Shown here piece by piece: positions 23,701 through 35,557 of a stretch of 64,000 bases of DNA (its first letter is position 1; every line of letters begins with the position of its first letter). The notes under the pieces were generated by a model. It worked only from the letters and a program-made list of their open reading frames with translations, was not told the DNA's origin and did no database searches. The position numbers and the translations under genes were made by a program. The stretch covers positions 31,183,316 through 31,247,315 of the forward strand of contig CM077832.1 of NCBI GenBank assembly GCA_039720395.1, given 5' to 3'. Origin of the DNA: Liquidambar formosana (Eukaryota; Streptophyta; Magnoliopsida; Saxifragales; Altingiaceae).

Positions 23701-26700
23701 TTAGATAGCCTTACTTCTTTTTATCCTCTCAAATCATGCATAGTCCACATGTTTAGGTTGCTGTGATTATTATCATGAGTTGATGCTCCTGTTAGTTAAT
23801 ATATGTTATACAAATGATATTCATGATGATTTGAGCATGTGTTTGAGTTGTTTAATAGGGTTTTATGCATAGTTGTGAGATTAGGGTTTCGATAACCCTA
23901 AAATCACATAGGTTCTATACAGCATGCTTAGCTTAGCTTTTTGAGTTGTTTTTCATCATAGTCATTCTATATATGCTGCATATAGTTGAATCATGCTAGG
24001 TTTGCATTCATGTAGTAGGTTTTATAGGATTTTTGGAGACATTATCCTTTTCTAAGGATAATTATCCTTTTCGTTGAGTAAGGTTTCGCATGAGAGCCTT
24101 CTGTGATGTGTTTAAGCATGAAATCACTGCTGTTGTGTTCTAAGGTATATATTTTACGTAGGATATGTTGATTGCACCTCCCCATAACGACTTTTTTACG
24201 TGAAATTATCTTAGGATAGTTTCGCTTAAGAAAGCTCGCCGTAGGGAGGCCTATTTTCATATTTTACATAAAATATCATCTTTTTGGTTAGAATATGCTT
24301 TGTTATCATGTTTATTGATGTCATTGGAGTCTCTTATGCTTGTTAGAGTGTCTTTGGTAGGTTTTTATGCATGTTAGTCAGGTCATTGCATGTAGGATTG
24401 AGTTAGGGTCCTTAGTTATTCATTATTCTTGTTGATTGCATGATAAATGGATGATTATAGGCCTTGTTAAGGTTCTGTCCAGATTTGCATACTGCTTTCT
24501 TTACATGGTTTTGTGCACTTGTAAGGGTGCAAACAGGTACAATGCTTGTCCTATTGCAAATAGGGCTGCTATGGTCTGAAATGGCTAATGATTGGAGCTT
24601 TTGCGCTCAGGTAAGTAGGGTTTGAAGGTGCCCCAATTCACCTTTCTTTTTCTTTCTTTTCTCTTCTCCCTCCTAGGGTTACTTCTTAATACAAGCATAT
24701 GGTGATTATCAAAGGTTTCCTTCAATAATAAAATTCTAGTTTTTTGTCAAAGTTTTCCTCTTGTGGAAGTCTCTGATTTTGGATTATTCGATACATTTTC
24801 AAATGAGGAAACCTAGGGTATTTACCATAGGTTTGTATTAGGTTGCAACCCTATTCTTTTCAAACTACGTGGACTTTGATCCATGTATTTCGCTGCATGG
24901 TACGTAGGCGCTCTTCGTGAAGCTCAAGTCCGCTCTAGGATCCAAGTATCCTAGGCTTTTCTTTTCTTTTCTTCTTTTTTCTGTTTTGTTCTGTTTGTTT
25001 GATTATGCATGGATGATTGAATGGAATATATGATATGCATGTTGCCTTGTGATGATATATGATGATATTTGAGTGGAAAAGATATTAAGTTAGCCCAATT
25101 AAATTAAGAGACCAACTCGGGCGATGTGGGTGCCTATGGGCTTTTGCCCATAACCTTCCCAGGTCGTAACTTAGCCCCCGAACCCAATTTTCTGGTTTCA
25201 AAGACTTTGCTTTTCCTTTAATGGAGTCATGTGGTTTTGGAAATAAAACATTTTTGTGGTTTTCCTCTTTTCCCTAAAAAATGAGGTGGCGACTCCTTTT
25301 TGTTTGTTGTCTTTCACCCCCATTTCATTCCCCCTCTCTCTTTTCCGCCAAAATCCTTGTGGGCCGTTTTCTGGGGTTCACAAGCATGCTTAGCTTAGCT
25401 TTTTGAGTTGCTGCTCATCATAGTCATTCTATATATGCTGCATATAGTTGAATCATGCTAGGTTTGCATTCATATAGTATGTTTTGTAGGATTTTTGGAG
25501 ACATTATCCTTTTCTAAGGATAATTATCCTTTTCGTTGAGTAAGGTTTCGCATGAGAGCCTTCTGTGATGTGTTTAAGCATGAAATCACTTCTATTGTGT
25601 TCTAGGGTATATATTTTACGTAGGATATGTGGATTGCACCTCCCCATAACGACTTTTTTACGTGAAATTATCTCAGGATAGTTTCGCTTAAGAAAGCTCG
25701 CCGTAGGAAGGTCTATTTTCATATTTTACATAAAATATCATCTTTTTGATTAGAATATGCTTTGTTATCATGTTTATTGATGTTATTGGAGTCTCCCATG
25801 CTTGTTAGAGTGTCTTTGGTAGGTTTTTATGCATGTTAGTCGAGTCATTGCATGTAGGATTGAGTTAGGGTGCTTAGTTATTCATTATTCTTGTTATTTG
25901 CATGATAAATGGATGATTTTAGGCCTTGTCAAGGTTCTGTCCAGATTTGCATATTGCTCTCTTTGCATGGTTTTGTGCACTTGTAAGGGTGCAAACAGGT
26001 ACAATGCTTGTCCTATTGCAAATAGGGCTGCTATGGTCTGAAATGGCTAATGAGTGGAGCTTTTACGCTCAGATAAGTAGGGTTTGAAGGTACCCCAATT
26101 CACCTTTCTTTTTCTTTCTTTTCTCTTCTCCCTCCTAGGGTTACTTCTTAATACAAACATATGATGTTTATAAAAAGTTTCCTTCAATAATAAATTCTGG
26201 TTTTTATCAAAGTTTTCCTCTTGTGGAAGCTTTCAGTTTTGGATTAAATCAATACATTTTTTTTTTCAAATGAGGAAACCTAGGGTTTTTACCATAGGTT
26301 TGTATTAGGTTGTAACCCTGTTCTTTTCGAACTACGTGGACTTTGATCCATGTATTTCGCTGCATGGTACGTAGGCGCTCTTCGTGAGGCTCAAGTCCGT
26401 TCTAGGATCCAAATATCCTAGGCTTTTCTTTTCTTTTTTCTATTTTGTTTTATTTGATTGATTATGCATGAATGATTGGATGAAATATATGATATGCATG
26501 CTGCCTTGTGATGATATATGATGATATTTGAGTGAAAAGATATTAAGTTAGCCCAATTAAATTAAGAGACCAACTCGGGCGATGTGGGTGCCTATGGGCT
26601 ATTGCCCAGAACCTTCCCACGTCGTAACTTAGCCCCCGAACCCAATTTTCTGGTTTCAAAGACTTTGCTTTTCCTTTAATGGAGTCATGTGGTTTTGAAA

Positions 26701-26837
26701 ATAAAACATTTTTGTGGTTTTCCTCTTTTCCCTAAAAAATGAGGTGACGACTCCTTTTGTTTGTTGTCTTTTACCCCCATTTCATTCTCCTCTCTCTTTT
26801 CCGCCAAATCCTTGTGGGCCGTTTTCCGGGGTTCACA
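20794..26837 (+). mobile_element. Solo LTR B (outer), itself interrupted
   Basis: Begins TGTCACACCCCATTTTTGTC and ends GGGGTTCACA, flanked by a perfect ATACC duplication (20789-20793 and 26838-26842). The two parts, 20794-22360 and 25383-26837, add up to 3022 bp, exactly the length of the LTR inserted inside it. No primer-binding site or coding region is present. A TATA-like CTATATAAAG lies near 21766 and a GC-rich dyad block at 21501-21580. Confidence 0.9.
22361..25382 (+). mobile_element. Solo LTR B (inner), 3022 bp, same family
   Basis: A complete LTR of the same family as the interrupted outer one, with identical terminal words. The flanks AGTAT (22356-22360) and AGCAT (25383-25387) fit a 5-bp duplication with one mismatch, and the outer LTR resumes at exactly the expected base. 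The GC-rich dyad lies at 23068-23148 and a TATA-like box near 23336. CTT-repeat tracts inside both copies produce spurious Arg-rich frames on the minus strand. Confidence 0.9.
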
Positions 26838-26842
26838 ATACC

Positions 26843-27776
26843 ATTCTGTCCAGATTTGCATATCATTATTTTTGCATGGTTTTGAGCATGTATAAAGGTG
26901 CAAATAGGGGTGACAATCGCTTTATTAAGGCTGTTATTGCTTAAGCTTGCTAATGCTTGAGGTAATTGCATAAGGTAAGTAGGGTGTGAAAGTGCCCTAA
27001 TTCACCTTTTTCTTCCTTTATTCTGTCTCTTTCCCCTCCTTAGGATTATTTCTTAATATGGACATATGGTATAATTAGAGGTTTCTTTGATTAATAAAAT
27101 ACCCTTTTTTAAAAAAATTTTTTTTTTTTTTATCAAAGTTTCTATCCTATGGAAGTTTTTAAATTTGAACTATTCAATACATTCTTTCTCTTTCAAATAA
27201 GGAAACCTAGGGTTTTACCATAGGTTTGTATTAGGATTTAACCCTAATTCTTATCAAATTACGTAAACTTTGATCCATGTATTCCGTTGCATGGTACGCA
27301 AGCGCTTTGAGGTTCAAGTCCGCCCTAGGATCCAAGTATCCTAGGTTTTTCTTCTAGCTCTCTCTTTTTTCTATTTTATTTTATTTTCTTTATTTGATTG
27401 TGTGGATAAATGGAATTTATGATATGCATGCAATTCTTGTGATGATATACTTGCTGATTTTTGTATGGTAAGACGCTAATTTAACCCAAATAAACTAAGA
27501 GATCGAAAGGATGACATGGGTGCCTATAGGCTTTGCCTAGAACCTTTCCATGTCATAACTTAGCCTCTGAATCCCTAGTTTTCTTTGGTTTCTAAAAGAC
27601 TATTTTTGCCTTTCATTTTTTAAATATGGAGTCATTCGATTGTTTTCTTGAAATAAAGTGTTTTTAGGGTTTTCCTTGTTTCCTTTAAACAATAAGGTAG
27701 CGACTCCTTTTCTTTTTCAAAACCTATTTCTTATTTTCTTTCATCAATCCATGTGGGCTACTTTCCGGGGTTCACA
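26843..27776 (+). repeat. Remaining 3' LTR of element A
   Basis: Continues the LTR fragment of 20772-20793 after the solo LTR insertion and is co-linear with about 15655-16582 of the 5' LTR. Ends TTCACA, followed by the GTATG duplication. Confidence 0.88.
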
Positions 27777-27932
27777 GTATGAACGGTTCAAATTTTCATG
27801 AACCATCGTCCATTGCAATGGAGAGGATCCTTGCTGTATAAGCCTTACTTTCGTCAAGGTTTGAGTTCAGATTATTCCCCTAATAGCTGATGTGAGAGGC
27901 CTTATACTCACTTAGACAACGATAGCTGCGAA

Positions 27933-28605
27933 TAGGGGTGTTTATGGTTTAGGTTAAAACGGAAAACCAAACCGAACCCAACCAAACCAGTCAGTTTGGT
28001 TTGGTTTTTTTGTCATTAGGTTTGGTTTTGGTTCTAATTTTAGAAAACCGAACTAAATTGGTTTGGTTTTGGTTTTCATGTTTAAAAAACCAAACCAAAC
28101 CGAAAAAACCGAAAAAATATAATATAAATATATATAATTTTATATATTATATATTAAACTTAGTTTGTAAATTTTCTATTCTAATAAAGGCATAATAGGT
28201 AATAGATTGTAAATTTTCTTAATGTTTTTTATTTATTAGATTGGCATGTATTAAACTAGCTATTATTGTTGTGTGAGATATTGGCACATATTAGATTGAA
28301 GATTTGAACTTTGATTGACATAAGTCAATACTTTCCCATTTTGATACAATGTTTAATGTTTTTTTCAGTTGCTAATGTAATGATTTTATTAAAAATGTTT
28401 TTATTTAGAGTTTGGCTTGTCATTTTTCTATTTTTAATTATTTGTTGCTATTTGATAGGATAAAACCGAAACTGAACCGAACCAAACCAAAATTTTATGG
28501 TTTGGTTTGGTTTGGTTTTGGTTTGAGAAAACAAAAACCGAAGTACAATGGTTTGGTTTAAAATCTACCCTAAAACCGAACCAAACCGAACCACGAACAC
28601 CCCTA
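27933..28605. mobile_element. hAT-type MITE (673 bp)
   Basis: The ends TAGGGGTGTT and AACACCCCTA are inverted repeats. The 8-bp flanks GCTGCGAA (27925-27932) and GCTGCAAA (28606-28613) match at seven of eight. Subterminal regions are full of AAACCGAACC and GGTTTGGTTT words in opposite orientations. There is no transposase frame. TIR, TSD length and subterminal words are those of hAT-derived miniature elements. Confidence 0.85.
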
Positions 28606-28613
28606 GCTGCAAA

Positions 28614-30911
28614 GAGTTGATACGATGACTTCCAAGAAATACACCCAAGGCCTAATCACTCAACCAAAAAAAAAAAAAAGGTATTTTGACATCACCTTCT
28701 TATTTGTATAAAAACCGAGCTGAATTTGTTTCATTAATGGTTAAACGTAAGCTTTGAACCCTACTAAATTTTAGATAATGCCTTTCCTTACTCGAGATTA
28801 GCACCAAGTATTGGTCTTTATTTTTAGTTTTGAGTTTTACGTACAGTTTAGTGTGTTTTTTTTTTTTTTTTTTTTTTTAATAGGCAATAAAAATGACACC
28901 CACCCAACCACAAGACAACACCACTGGAAAAGAAACAAACCCACCACCAAGACAACACAGCACCAAGACATTTGTTACCAGATGTTGGAACTTGTGGGAT
29001 AGCTTCAAAGAAAACAATGTTAAATTAGCTAGTTAATAATTAATTAAATCAAAATGATTTTGTATACAAGGGTCATAATGTAGTCCGAATTCTTATTTAA
29101 GCTTTACTCTTGAATTGTATTGTTAGAGATAGATTTGAGATGCTAATTTTTAGATTGGTTTATGGGATGACGATCAAGTGAGCACGTGCTAATATAACTT
29201 ATATTAGTCATCACATTGAGAATTGTACATCTTGCATTAGTAAATTACAAGGTACATCGGGTCAATACATAGAAAACAAGTCCAAATGCATGATATAAGT
29301 TAGGTGAATATATGTTGACCTAATTGGGACTCTTGGCATTTTTTTTTTTTTTTTTCTTTTAAACAGGACTATTGGTTTATGTATATATAACAAACAAAAT
29401 AATGGATTTTCCTTATATTTGTGCCGTTGAGAACTATCAACATGTTAGACATATAGGTTTCCCAGCTTGCTTTTGCATCTACGAATGACAAGGATGCAAT
29501 TCAAATTTGTAAAGTGCAATGCACATGTGTACCAACTTGTATATACTCCTTCCATCACATAAAGATAGACCATGTTAGACAAAACACTTTGGGACAAAAA
29601 AGTAGCGAGGGTACCCCATATGAACTAATAATGTTTGAGATACCTACTCTAATGCCAAAATGTTAAAATTCTAAAAGTACTACAGTAGCGCATTATATTT
29701 ATATTTTATATTTTATTTTTATTTTTGATATCAAGAAGCTTCAAATACTTTACACCTTATTAATCCCTTTAGATACACATACAATCGATTACAGGACAAA
29801 GTTTATAGAAGTGACTTTAAAGAGAAATGGTGAGAATTAAACCCAAAACCTCTTGTTTGGTAGGAGGCCTTAAACCACTCAATCCACCCTTCAAGGTTAT
29901 TACAACATTGTATTTTTCTTTTTTCATTATTATTATTTTTTTTTTTTGATAAATGAAAAGAACTTCTTTAAAATAACGTCCTATGGTGCAACCGCAACTG
30001 TATTTTTCTCCTTTTTTTTTTTTTTTTTTTTTTGAGAGAAATATTTCTCTCTTATCTTTACGACATTGTATTTGCGTTTGAAAGGTTTTTTATTTAAATC
30101 ATGCGGAATCCACATTGCAATTACTTTCGATGGATTTAATATTACGTTATTCATTCATTTGGTATTTGAGAGGTTATTCAGATTAGATGACGTGGCACTG
30201 TTTGAGCCGTTGATCAGCCCTTAATGATGTATCTCCTCTTCGACAAGTCAAGTGGAAAGCGTTGGGGCATGCTGGCATGTTTAGCCAAATTTGAGACCTT
30301 CTGTTTACTGTTTAGGATGCTGACATGCTGGCGTCATGCATGACGCCTGATACATGCAAGGTATATCTATCTATCTATATATTACATATTATATTTAAAA
30401 GTTATGATGACATCAGCAATAGGTGACGTGGCAAGTGCATAATCATTCCCTTTAAAATCCCCTTCTCTCTTTTATTTTGAACCCACATGATGATGTCAGC
30501 AGTTCTTCTATTACATCCAAAAGACCAAAAAGCCAAGTAATAAAAAAGCTAAAGAGATGAATTAAGAAGGGCAAAAAGGTAATTCCGCAATAACAAAGAA
30601 GAAAAAGGCTACCTGATCCATGGGAGAAAAAGTTAAAAAATTGATTGTTAATTTGTTACAAACTGACTATCAACGTGACTATAAAATCAATACTAAAGGG
30701 TTGTTTGGAAAAATTAAAACCTGAATTACTTAACTTTAATCATTTTTTTTTATTTCATATTGATTGTTAAATATCTTTTTCTTAATAATCCTATTTAACT
30801 AGATTGAGAGAAAATAATAACATTTTTAGTACTTATATAAGTATTTAAATGAAGTTATTGTTTGGCTCCCGCGCATCACGTGGGTCCATTCTAGTATATA
30901 TATATGCGAAT
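28614..30911. other. Upstream region of monooxygenase copy 2, no gene
   Basis: AT-rich, with T-runs at about 28855-28878, 29340-29355 and 30008-30031 that look like tails of retroposed fragments. A short TATC microsatellite lies near 30365. No coding region could be supported. Confidence 0.5.
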
Positions 30912-30956
30912 GTGTAGTAGTTACCGTAGCACAATACATAAAGTAACACAGGAGCG

Positions 30957-30996
<40 letters not shown>

Positions 30997-31032
30997 GTAG
31001 CGGTTGCCGTAGCACAATACATAAAGTAACAC

Positions 31033-31037
<5 letters not shown>
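30912..31037 (+). promoter_or_regulatory. Promoter-proximal duplication around an AT microsatellite
   Basis: The 43-bp segment at 30912-30954 (GTGTAG...ACACAGGAG) is repeated at 30995-31037 with few changes. Between the copies is an (AT)n tract of about 30 bp. The second copy runs straight into the GA repeat before the ATG. The region probably holds the transcription start of copy 2, but no single TATA box stands out because of the AT tract. Confidence 0.6.

Positions 31038-31077
<40 letters not shown>
31036..31077 (+). repeat. (GA)n tract in the 5' leader of copy 2
   Basis: About 20 uninterrupted GA units end immediately before the ATG at 31078. Such tracts are common in plant promoters and leaders (GAGA-type elements), and vary in length. 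Confidence 0.85.
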
Positions 31078-31081
<4 letters not shown>

Positions 31082-31301
31082 GACTGGTAGAGGAGGAGGT
31101 GGTAATAGTCGGGGCAGGGATAGCGGGGTTGGCAACGGCATTAGCTTTGAAGAGAGTAGGGGTTCGAGCGTTGGTGTTGGAGAGGTCAAATGGACTTCGA
31201 ACCACGGGTGCAGCCTTGACCCTCTTCCCAAATGCTTGGCTTGCCCTTGATGCCCTTGGTGTATCTCACAAGCTCACTTCCATTTATGCCCCTACCCAAA
31301 A
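31078..31301 (+). CDS. Monooxygenase copy 2, exon 1
   Basis: The ATG directly follows the GA tract. Residues 12-17 read GAGIAG, the dinucleotide-binding loop of the Rossmann fold. Glu35 at the end of the second strand (LVLERS) is the expected FAD ribose ligand, and RTTGAAL follows. The donor is placed as AAAA|GTAATG at 31301/31302, leaving phase 2. Confidence 0.85.
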
Positions 31302-32029
31302 GTAATGTTCTCCACTTAGTATCTGTAATATATCTCTCTCATCTTCGATCAATTATTTCTTTCTTTGTCTTGATTGATTTTGATCTTGAAAACCTTTATT
31401 TGCAGATCAGATCTTGAAAAATTATTCACTTAAGCTACTTAAGAAGCTGGGTTAAAATTAATTTCATGATCAACAACCATTTTAAGTTTTAATTGTTATG
31501 AAATCTGAAAAAAAAACAAAAACAAAAACCCTTTTTTCTAACTTCTTGACACCAAATGAAAAGAAATTCCTTACCCTTGTTTTTTGGACGAGAAAACAGC
31601 ATAAAAGAAAACAAAGAAAAAAAAAGTATGTACATCCTTTTTATCAAATTGAATAACTCAATTCAACTCAAACATACAACACCAAATAAAAATAAAAGAT
31701 AAAAGGTTGGGTGGGCGTGGCTCCACCTTGGCCCCACCCTGAATGGTGATATATGATTTATGGGCTAAACCAGCAGAAACACATATTGTGCTTCTAGTCA
31801 TATTCTTCTTCCATTTCTATTTCCTATCATCATTTGATGAAGTCAAACTCACATGATTGGTTTTATAGCAATCATTATAAGTCATCATTAGATCAAAATA
31901 ATTATAGTTCAATTTTTATTGGCCACTTCTCGATGTCCTTAGGTTATTATCCTCATAAATTTTATCTTGTAATTATCCCCTGCATGTGAGACGGTAAGAT
32001 TGTATGTACTCAGAAAATTAATTAGTTGA

Positions 32030-32955
32030 ATGCAAAGCATATAGAACTTTTTAATATTAAAACAAAAAAATATCAAAATAATTATTCTTCGTAGTTGTTT
32101 ATCTTTTATGAGTCTATGACTTCTGTTAGCTAGCTGTGATGTTATATGACATTGGGATAACTTTTGAATTTTTAATCTTTGGCATGCTTCACGAGCCACT
32201 AACAGCCCATGGGTCAAAGCACATTGATTTTCTCTCAAATATATGGAACTCCAGAGTAAATCATGTTAAGTTTCTAATTTAAAAGTTTAAGTTTGTAAGT
32301 GGAAAGCCTAAATCAGATATATGAAAATATGTTAAACTTGATATTTAATTGATGTGGGATGTGAGATTTCCCAATACTTCCCCTCACGTATAAGCCTAAT
32401 AAGATAGAAATGAATTTAACATGAACAATAAAGATGGGTTCAACAAATCCAAGAGCATCATACTCTGATATGATATTAAGTTTTAAATTTGAAAACCTAA
32501 ACTTATAAGTGAAAGCCCAAACAGGTATATGAAGAGATGTTGATCTGTATGAGACTTTCCACCAAATCATTAGTAATTGGTTCTGAATTTAGGCTGATTT
32601 AAAGTTTATTTCCTATGATTGGGCCTATCTGTGACAAAGCATATAGAATTTTTAAATATAAAAATAAAATGAAAAATCAAAATAATTATAGTTGTTTATC
32701 ATTTAATTATGACAAAGTGGGCTATGAGTCACTTCTGTTAGCTGGCTGTGATGTTATATGACATTGTGATAACTTTAGAATTTTAAATCTTTGGCATGCT
32801 TCACGAGCCACTAATAGCCCATGGGTCAAAGCACGTAGGTTGAAAGTTTGAAAAATATCTACTTATTCTTTATCATGCGTGACCCCACTAATAGACCCAC
32901 CTGGTAGAATTGATTTTCTCTCAAATACTCTCCAGAGTAAATCATTATTAATTAT
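32030..32955. repeat. Direct duplication within intron 1
   Basis: About 32030-32265 and 32632-32950 share long words in the same order (for example 'ctgtgatgttatatgacatt', 'ctttggcatgcttcacgagc', 'ttgattttctctcaaata'). The offset is about 600 bp. Between them is a segment with 'ttcaacaaatccaagagcat', which looks like a dispersed repeat of unknown class. Confidence 0.65.
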
Positions 32956-33973
32956 GGTAAATTTTGTCCTTTTTTGATTTGTGAAACATTTGGGTTACCA
33001 TTTTGAGGGGGCCCCTATTGCCCGGCCTCGACCATAAAAATTATTCTATAAAAAATATTTGGGTTATCATTTTGTAAAATTTCTTTGCACCTTTCATTTA
33101 ATTTATACTTTTTAAGATCTTATAAAAGATATAAAAAATATTCATGAAAACTAACCGCTCTATCCGTTGTGAAACATCGTTTAAGTGAATTTTTTTTACT
33201 ATTTTTTATAAAATATTATATAAAAAAGAAACAAAGACTGTATAAGAAGAAAAGAGCTCTTGCATTGCTAGCCGCTTTTAGCATTTCCTACTTGAGTTGT
33301 CGGTGATCACCTAACCTAACCGCAGATAGGAGGCTCCACGCCGAGTGATTCTCTCCCAAAAAACTCTGCACAGGATCTTCCAGGACCAAAAACATGTGAT
33401 TTAGACATGATCTTATAACTAAAAATTGCACAATGAAATATAAGATTATGATTTGAATATTACAATTCTCACATATAAATAATAAAAAAGATAAATTAAT
33501 AAGATGAATTATTGCTTTTAAGTAGCTAAAGTATGGAAAAGACCGTTATCCTTGAAATTGATTTCACCCTCTTGAGAAGTTCTCAAGAATAGTCAAGGAA
33601 TAGTGGTGGCGGCTTCTAGGAAACAACATCTAAAAGCTTATTAGGGTGTGCACACTTGCAATATCGAGTTGCAGTAAAAGTGATCAACCCAACCTAAATC
33701 AAATTCAAAACAACTAAAAATTTATAATAGAACTGAACAAGAATGAGAAGCAAAAGATGCTATTATATATATATATATAGTCCTGATCAGGTCAGTACAT
33801 ATTGATATAAATTATATCAATGCTATGCGTTGAGAGTTATACCTTATGTATTGACCTAGTGTACTCCGTAATCCACTAATGCATGACGTACCACGCACAA
33901 CCCGGGTGTTGATATAAATTATATTAACATGTTCTCACCTGATCATCAACCTATATATATATATATATATATG

Positions 33974-34226
33974 CTAAGAACTGAATGTACGTCTTTTGAT
34001 ATATTGACTAGTGAACAATGATGAACTCTTTGTGACAATTTGATTTGAAATGGTGTTGAAACAGTAGGATTTATAGATATGATAGTCAAGTAAAAAGATA
34101 AAAGCTGAATGTACGTTTTTGATATATTGAAGAGTGATCGATGATGAACTCTTTGTAACAATCCAATTTAAAATAGTGTTGAAACAGTAAGTTTCATCGA
34201 TATAATAGTCCAGTAAAAAGATAAAA
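33974..34226. repeat. Tandem duplication of about 125 bp in intron 1
   Basis: Two imperfect copies meet near 34100. Both contain 'ctgaatgtacg', 'gatgaactctttgt' and 'gtgttgaaacagta' in the same order. They are preceded by an AT microsatellite. Confidence 0.65.
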
Positions 34227-34433
34227 TAAAGCAATCACAATTTAAATAAGCTAGAAAACGGTTGTTGAAATAATGTTCAAACAAGTAGAGGGAAGGCCAA
34301 GTATGAACTCCAAGCTTCAAGAAAGTGTCCTCATCATTACCTAGAGGAGTGAGAAAGTAACTTGAACGTGCATATATATATATATATATATATAGATATA
34401 TAGAGAGAGAAAGAGAGAGAGATAGATAGGATT

Positions 34434-34573
34434 GATCATGTGCAGGATATCTCGTAGCATCTTGTTCGATCACAGTCAGTCCGTGAGCGACCCACGCGCG
34501 TTCACACACCCATGCGTGTGGCTCACGTACGGGCGTGATCAAATGGGATATCTGGGATATCCCACACATGATC
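34434..34573. repeat. Fold-back element between microsatellites
   Basis: GATCATGTGCAGGATATC at the left has an imperfect reverse complement at the right end (GATATCCCACACATGATC). A second pair inside, around GATCAC...CGTGAGC and GCTCACG...GTGATC, extends the palindrome. An (AT)n(GA)n tract lies on each side, as though duplicated with the insertion. Confidence 0.6.
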
Positions 34574-34578
34574 AAAGC

Positions 34579-34628
<50 letters not shown>

Positions 34629-34886
34629 AGATAATGATCAAGTGAACACATGCATATTGATAAAAGTTATATTAGCCCCCTGGGGTTGTTCATCGTGCAT
34701 TAGTGAGTTACAAGATATATTGGGCCAGTGTACAGGATACAGCCTCTAATGTATAAAGCTGATATATCTTAGATGATCAAACACATCTTCACCTAATCAA
34801 AACTATATATATATTATAGATGCATAACCTTGTCAATTAACTCATTTTATATTCACATGCATGATTATTTTCTTTGTTTATTATAG

Positions 34887-34946
34887 GGGGCACATAACCA
34901 ATGTTGGCACTGGAACAAGTCAATAAGTCTCTTTTGGAACTAACAG
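34887..34946 (+). CDS. Monooxygenase copy 2, exon 2 with in-frame TAA
   Basis: The acceptor TTATAG precedes it and the donor is AACAG|GTGAGA. Read in phase it gives GHITNVGTGTSQ, a stop, then VSFGTN, which matches the strand-turn-strand region of the family. The stop is TAA at 34924-34926; a single G-to-T change from GAA would explain it. Confidence 0.75.
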
Positions 34947-35212
34947 GTGAGATACATACTTAAAGTCAAGGCCCTTACTTTTTTTCTTTTACATTTTAAA
35001 ATTTTTATAAATATATTTACCCCACTTTATGTTGATATCAACTGAGTTAAGTCTCATTGGTTTGTGTTTATTAGACAAAGTAAAACTCACATGTCAACAA
35101 TAACTTGAAATCAAAAAGTGAAGATGTCATCAATGAGATAGAAGTCTAGCCATGTGGGCATTGTACCCAAGCATGAGTTTGAACTTGTGTCTATCTTCAA
35201 TCTCTTCCTTAA

Positions 35213-35557
35213 GTGCATCTCCAATGGGAGAGCTATAGTGCGAGTTAAAGCTATAAATAGTTTTTAGTTCTAAAGGGACCTTCTTCAATGCAAGAGCTAA
35301 ATGGTGAGCTAAAATAGTTTAGAACTAAACTGAAAGCCAAATTTGACTCTCAGTTTAGCTCTGAGCTATTTGGCCATGTGAGAAATAGTAGTTGAAAAGA
35401 GAAAAACATTAGGTGAGCTAAAAAATAGCTTTTGCTGCATTAGAGCAGCCACTTTACTTCGAAGAGCTATTTTTACTATAGAGAGTTATTTTTACACTTT
35501 TTGAGCTAAAAATAGTTCTTAACTCACAAAAATAGTTCTCTTGGGTTGGTGATGCTC
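35213..35557. mobile_element. PIF/Harbinger-type MITE in intron 2 (345 bp)
   Basis: The ends GTGCATCTCC and GGTGATGCTC are imperfect inverted repeats. A TAA flanks each side (35210-35212 and 35558-35560), the 3-bp duplication of this superfamily. The interior has repeated 'gagctaaa' words and no coding capacity. Confidence 0.7.

Larger units (their letters stand above)
14079..27776 (+). mobile_element. Tat-lineage Ty3/gypsy element A, deleted and nested
   Basis: A perfect 5-bp target duplication GTATG (14074-14078 and 27777-27781) brackets the whole unit. It begins with a complete 2504-bp LTR, then a primer-binding site, a leader and a gag-protease remnant. At about 20772 the gag sequence jumps straight into the middle of the 3' LTR; the corresponding point in the 5' LTR is about 15640. 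Protease end, pol, any antisense ORF and the first part of the 3' LTR are therefore deleted. The remaining 3' LTR is split at 20793/26838 by solo LTR B. Plus-strand orientation is clear from LTR termini, primer site and gag. Confidence 0.92.

Noticed and set aside
30826..31231. Minus-strand frames with (IY)n and (LS)n runs, and an antisense frame over exon 1
   Set aside because: They translate AT and GA microsatellites and the opposite strand of exon 1.
34168..34749. Two overlapping frames of 157 and 105 residues around the fold-back element
   Set aside because: Composed of microsatellite translations and palindromic DNA within intron 1; no codon structure or motif.
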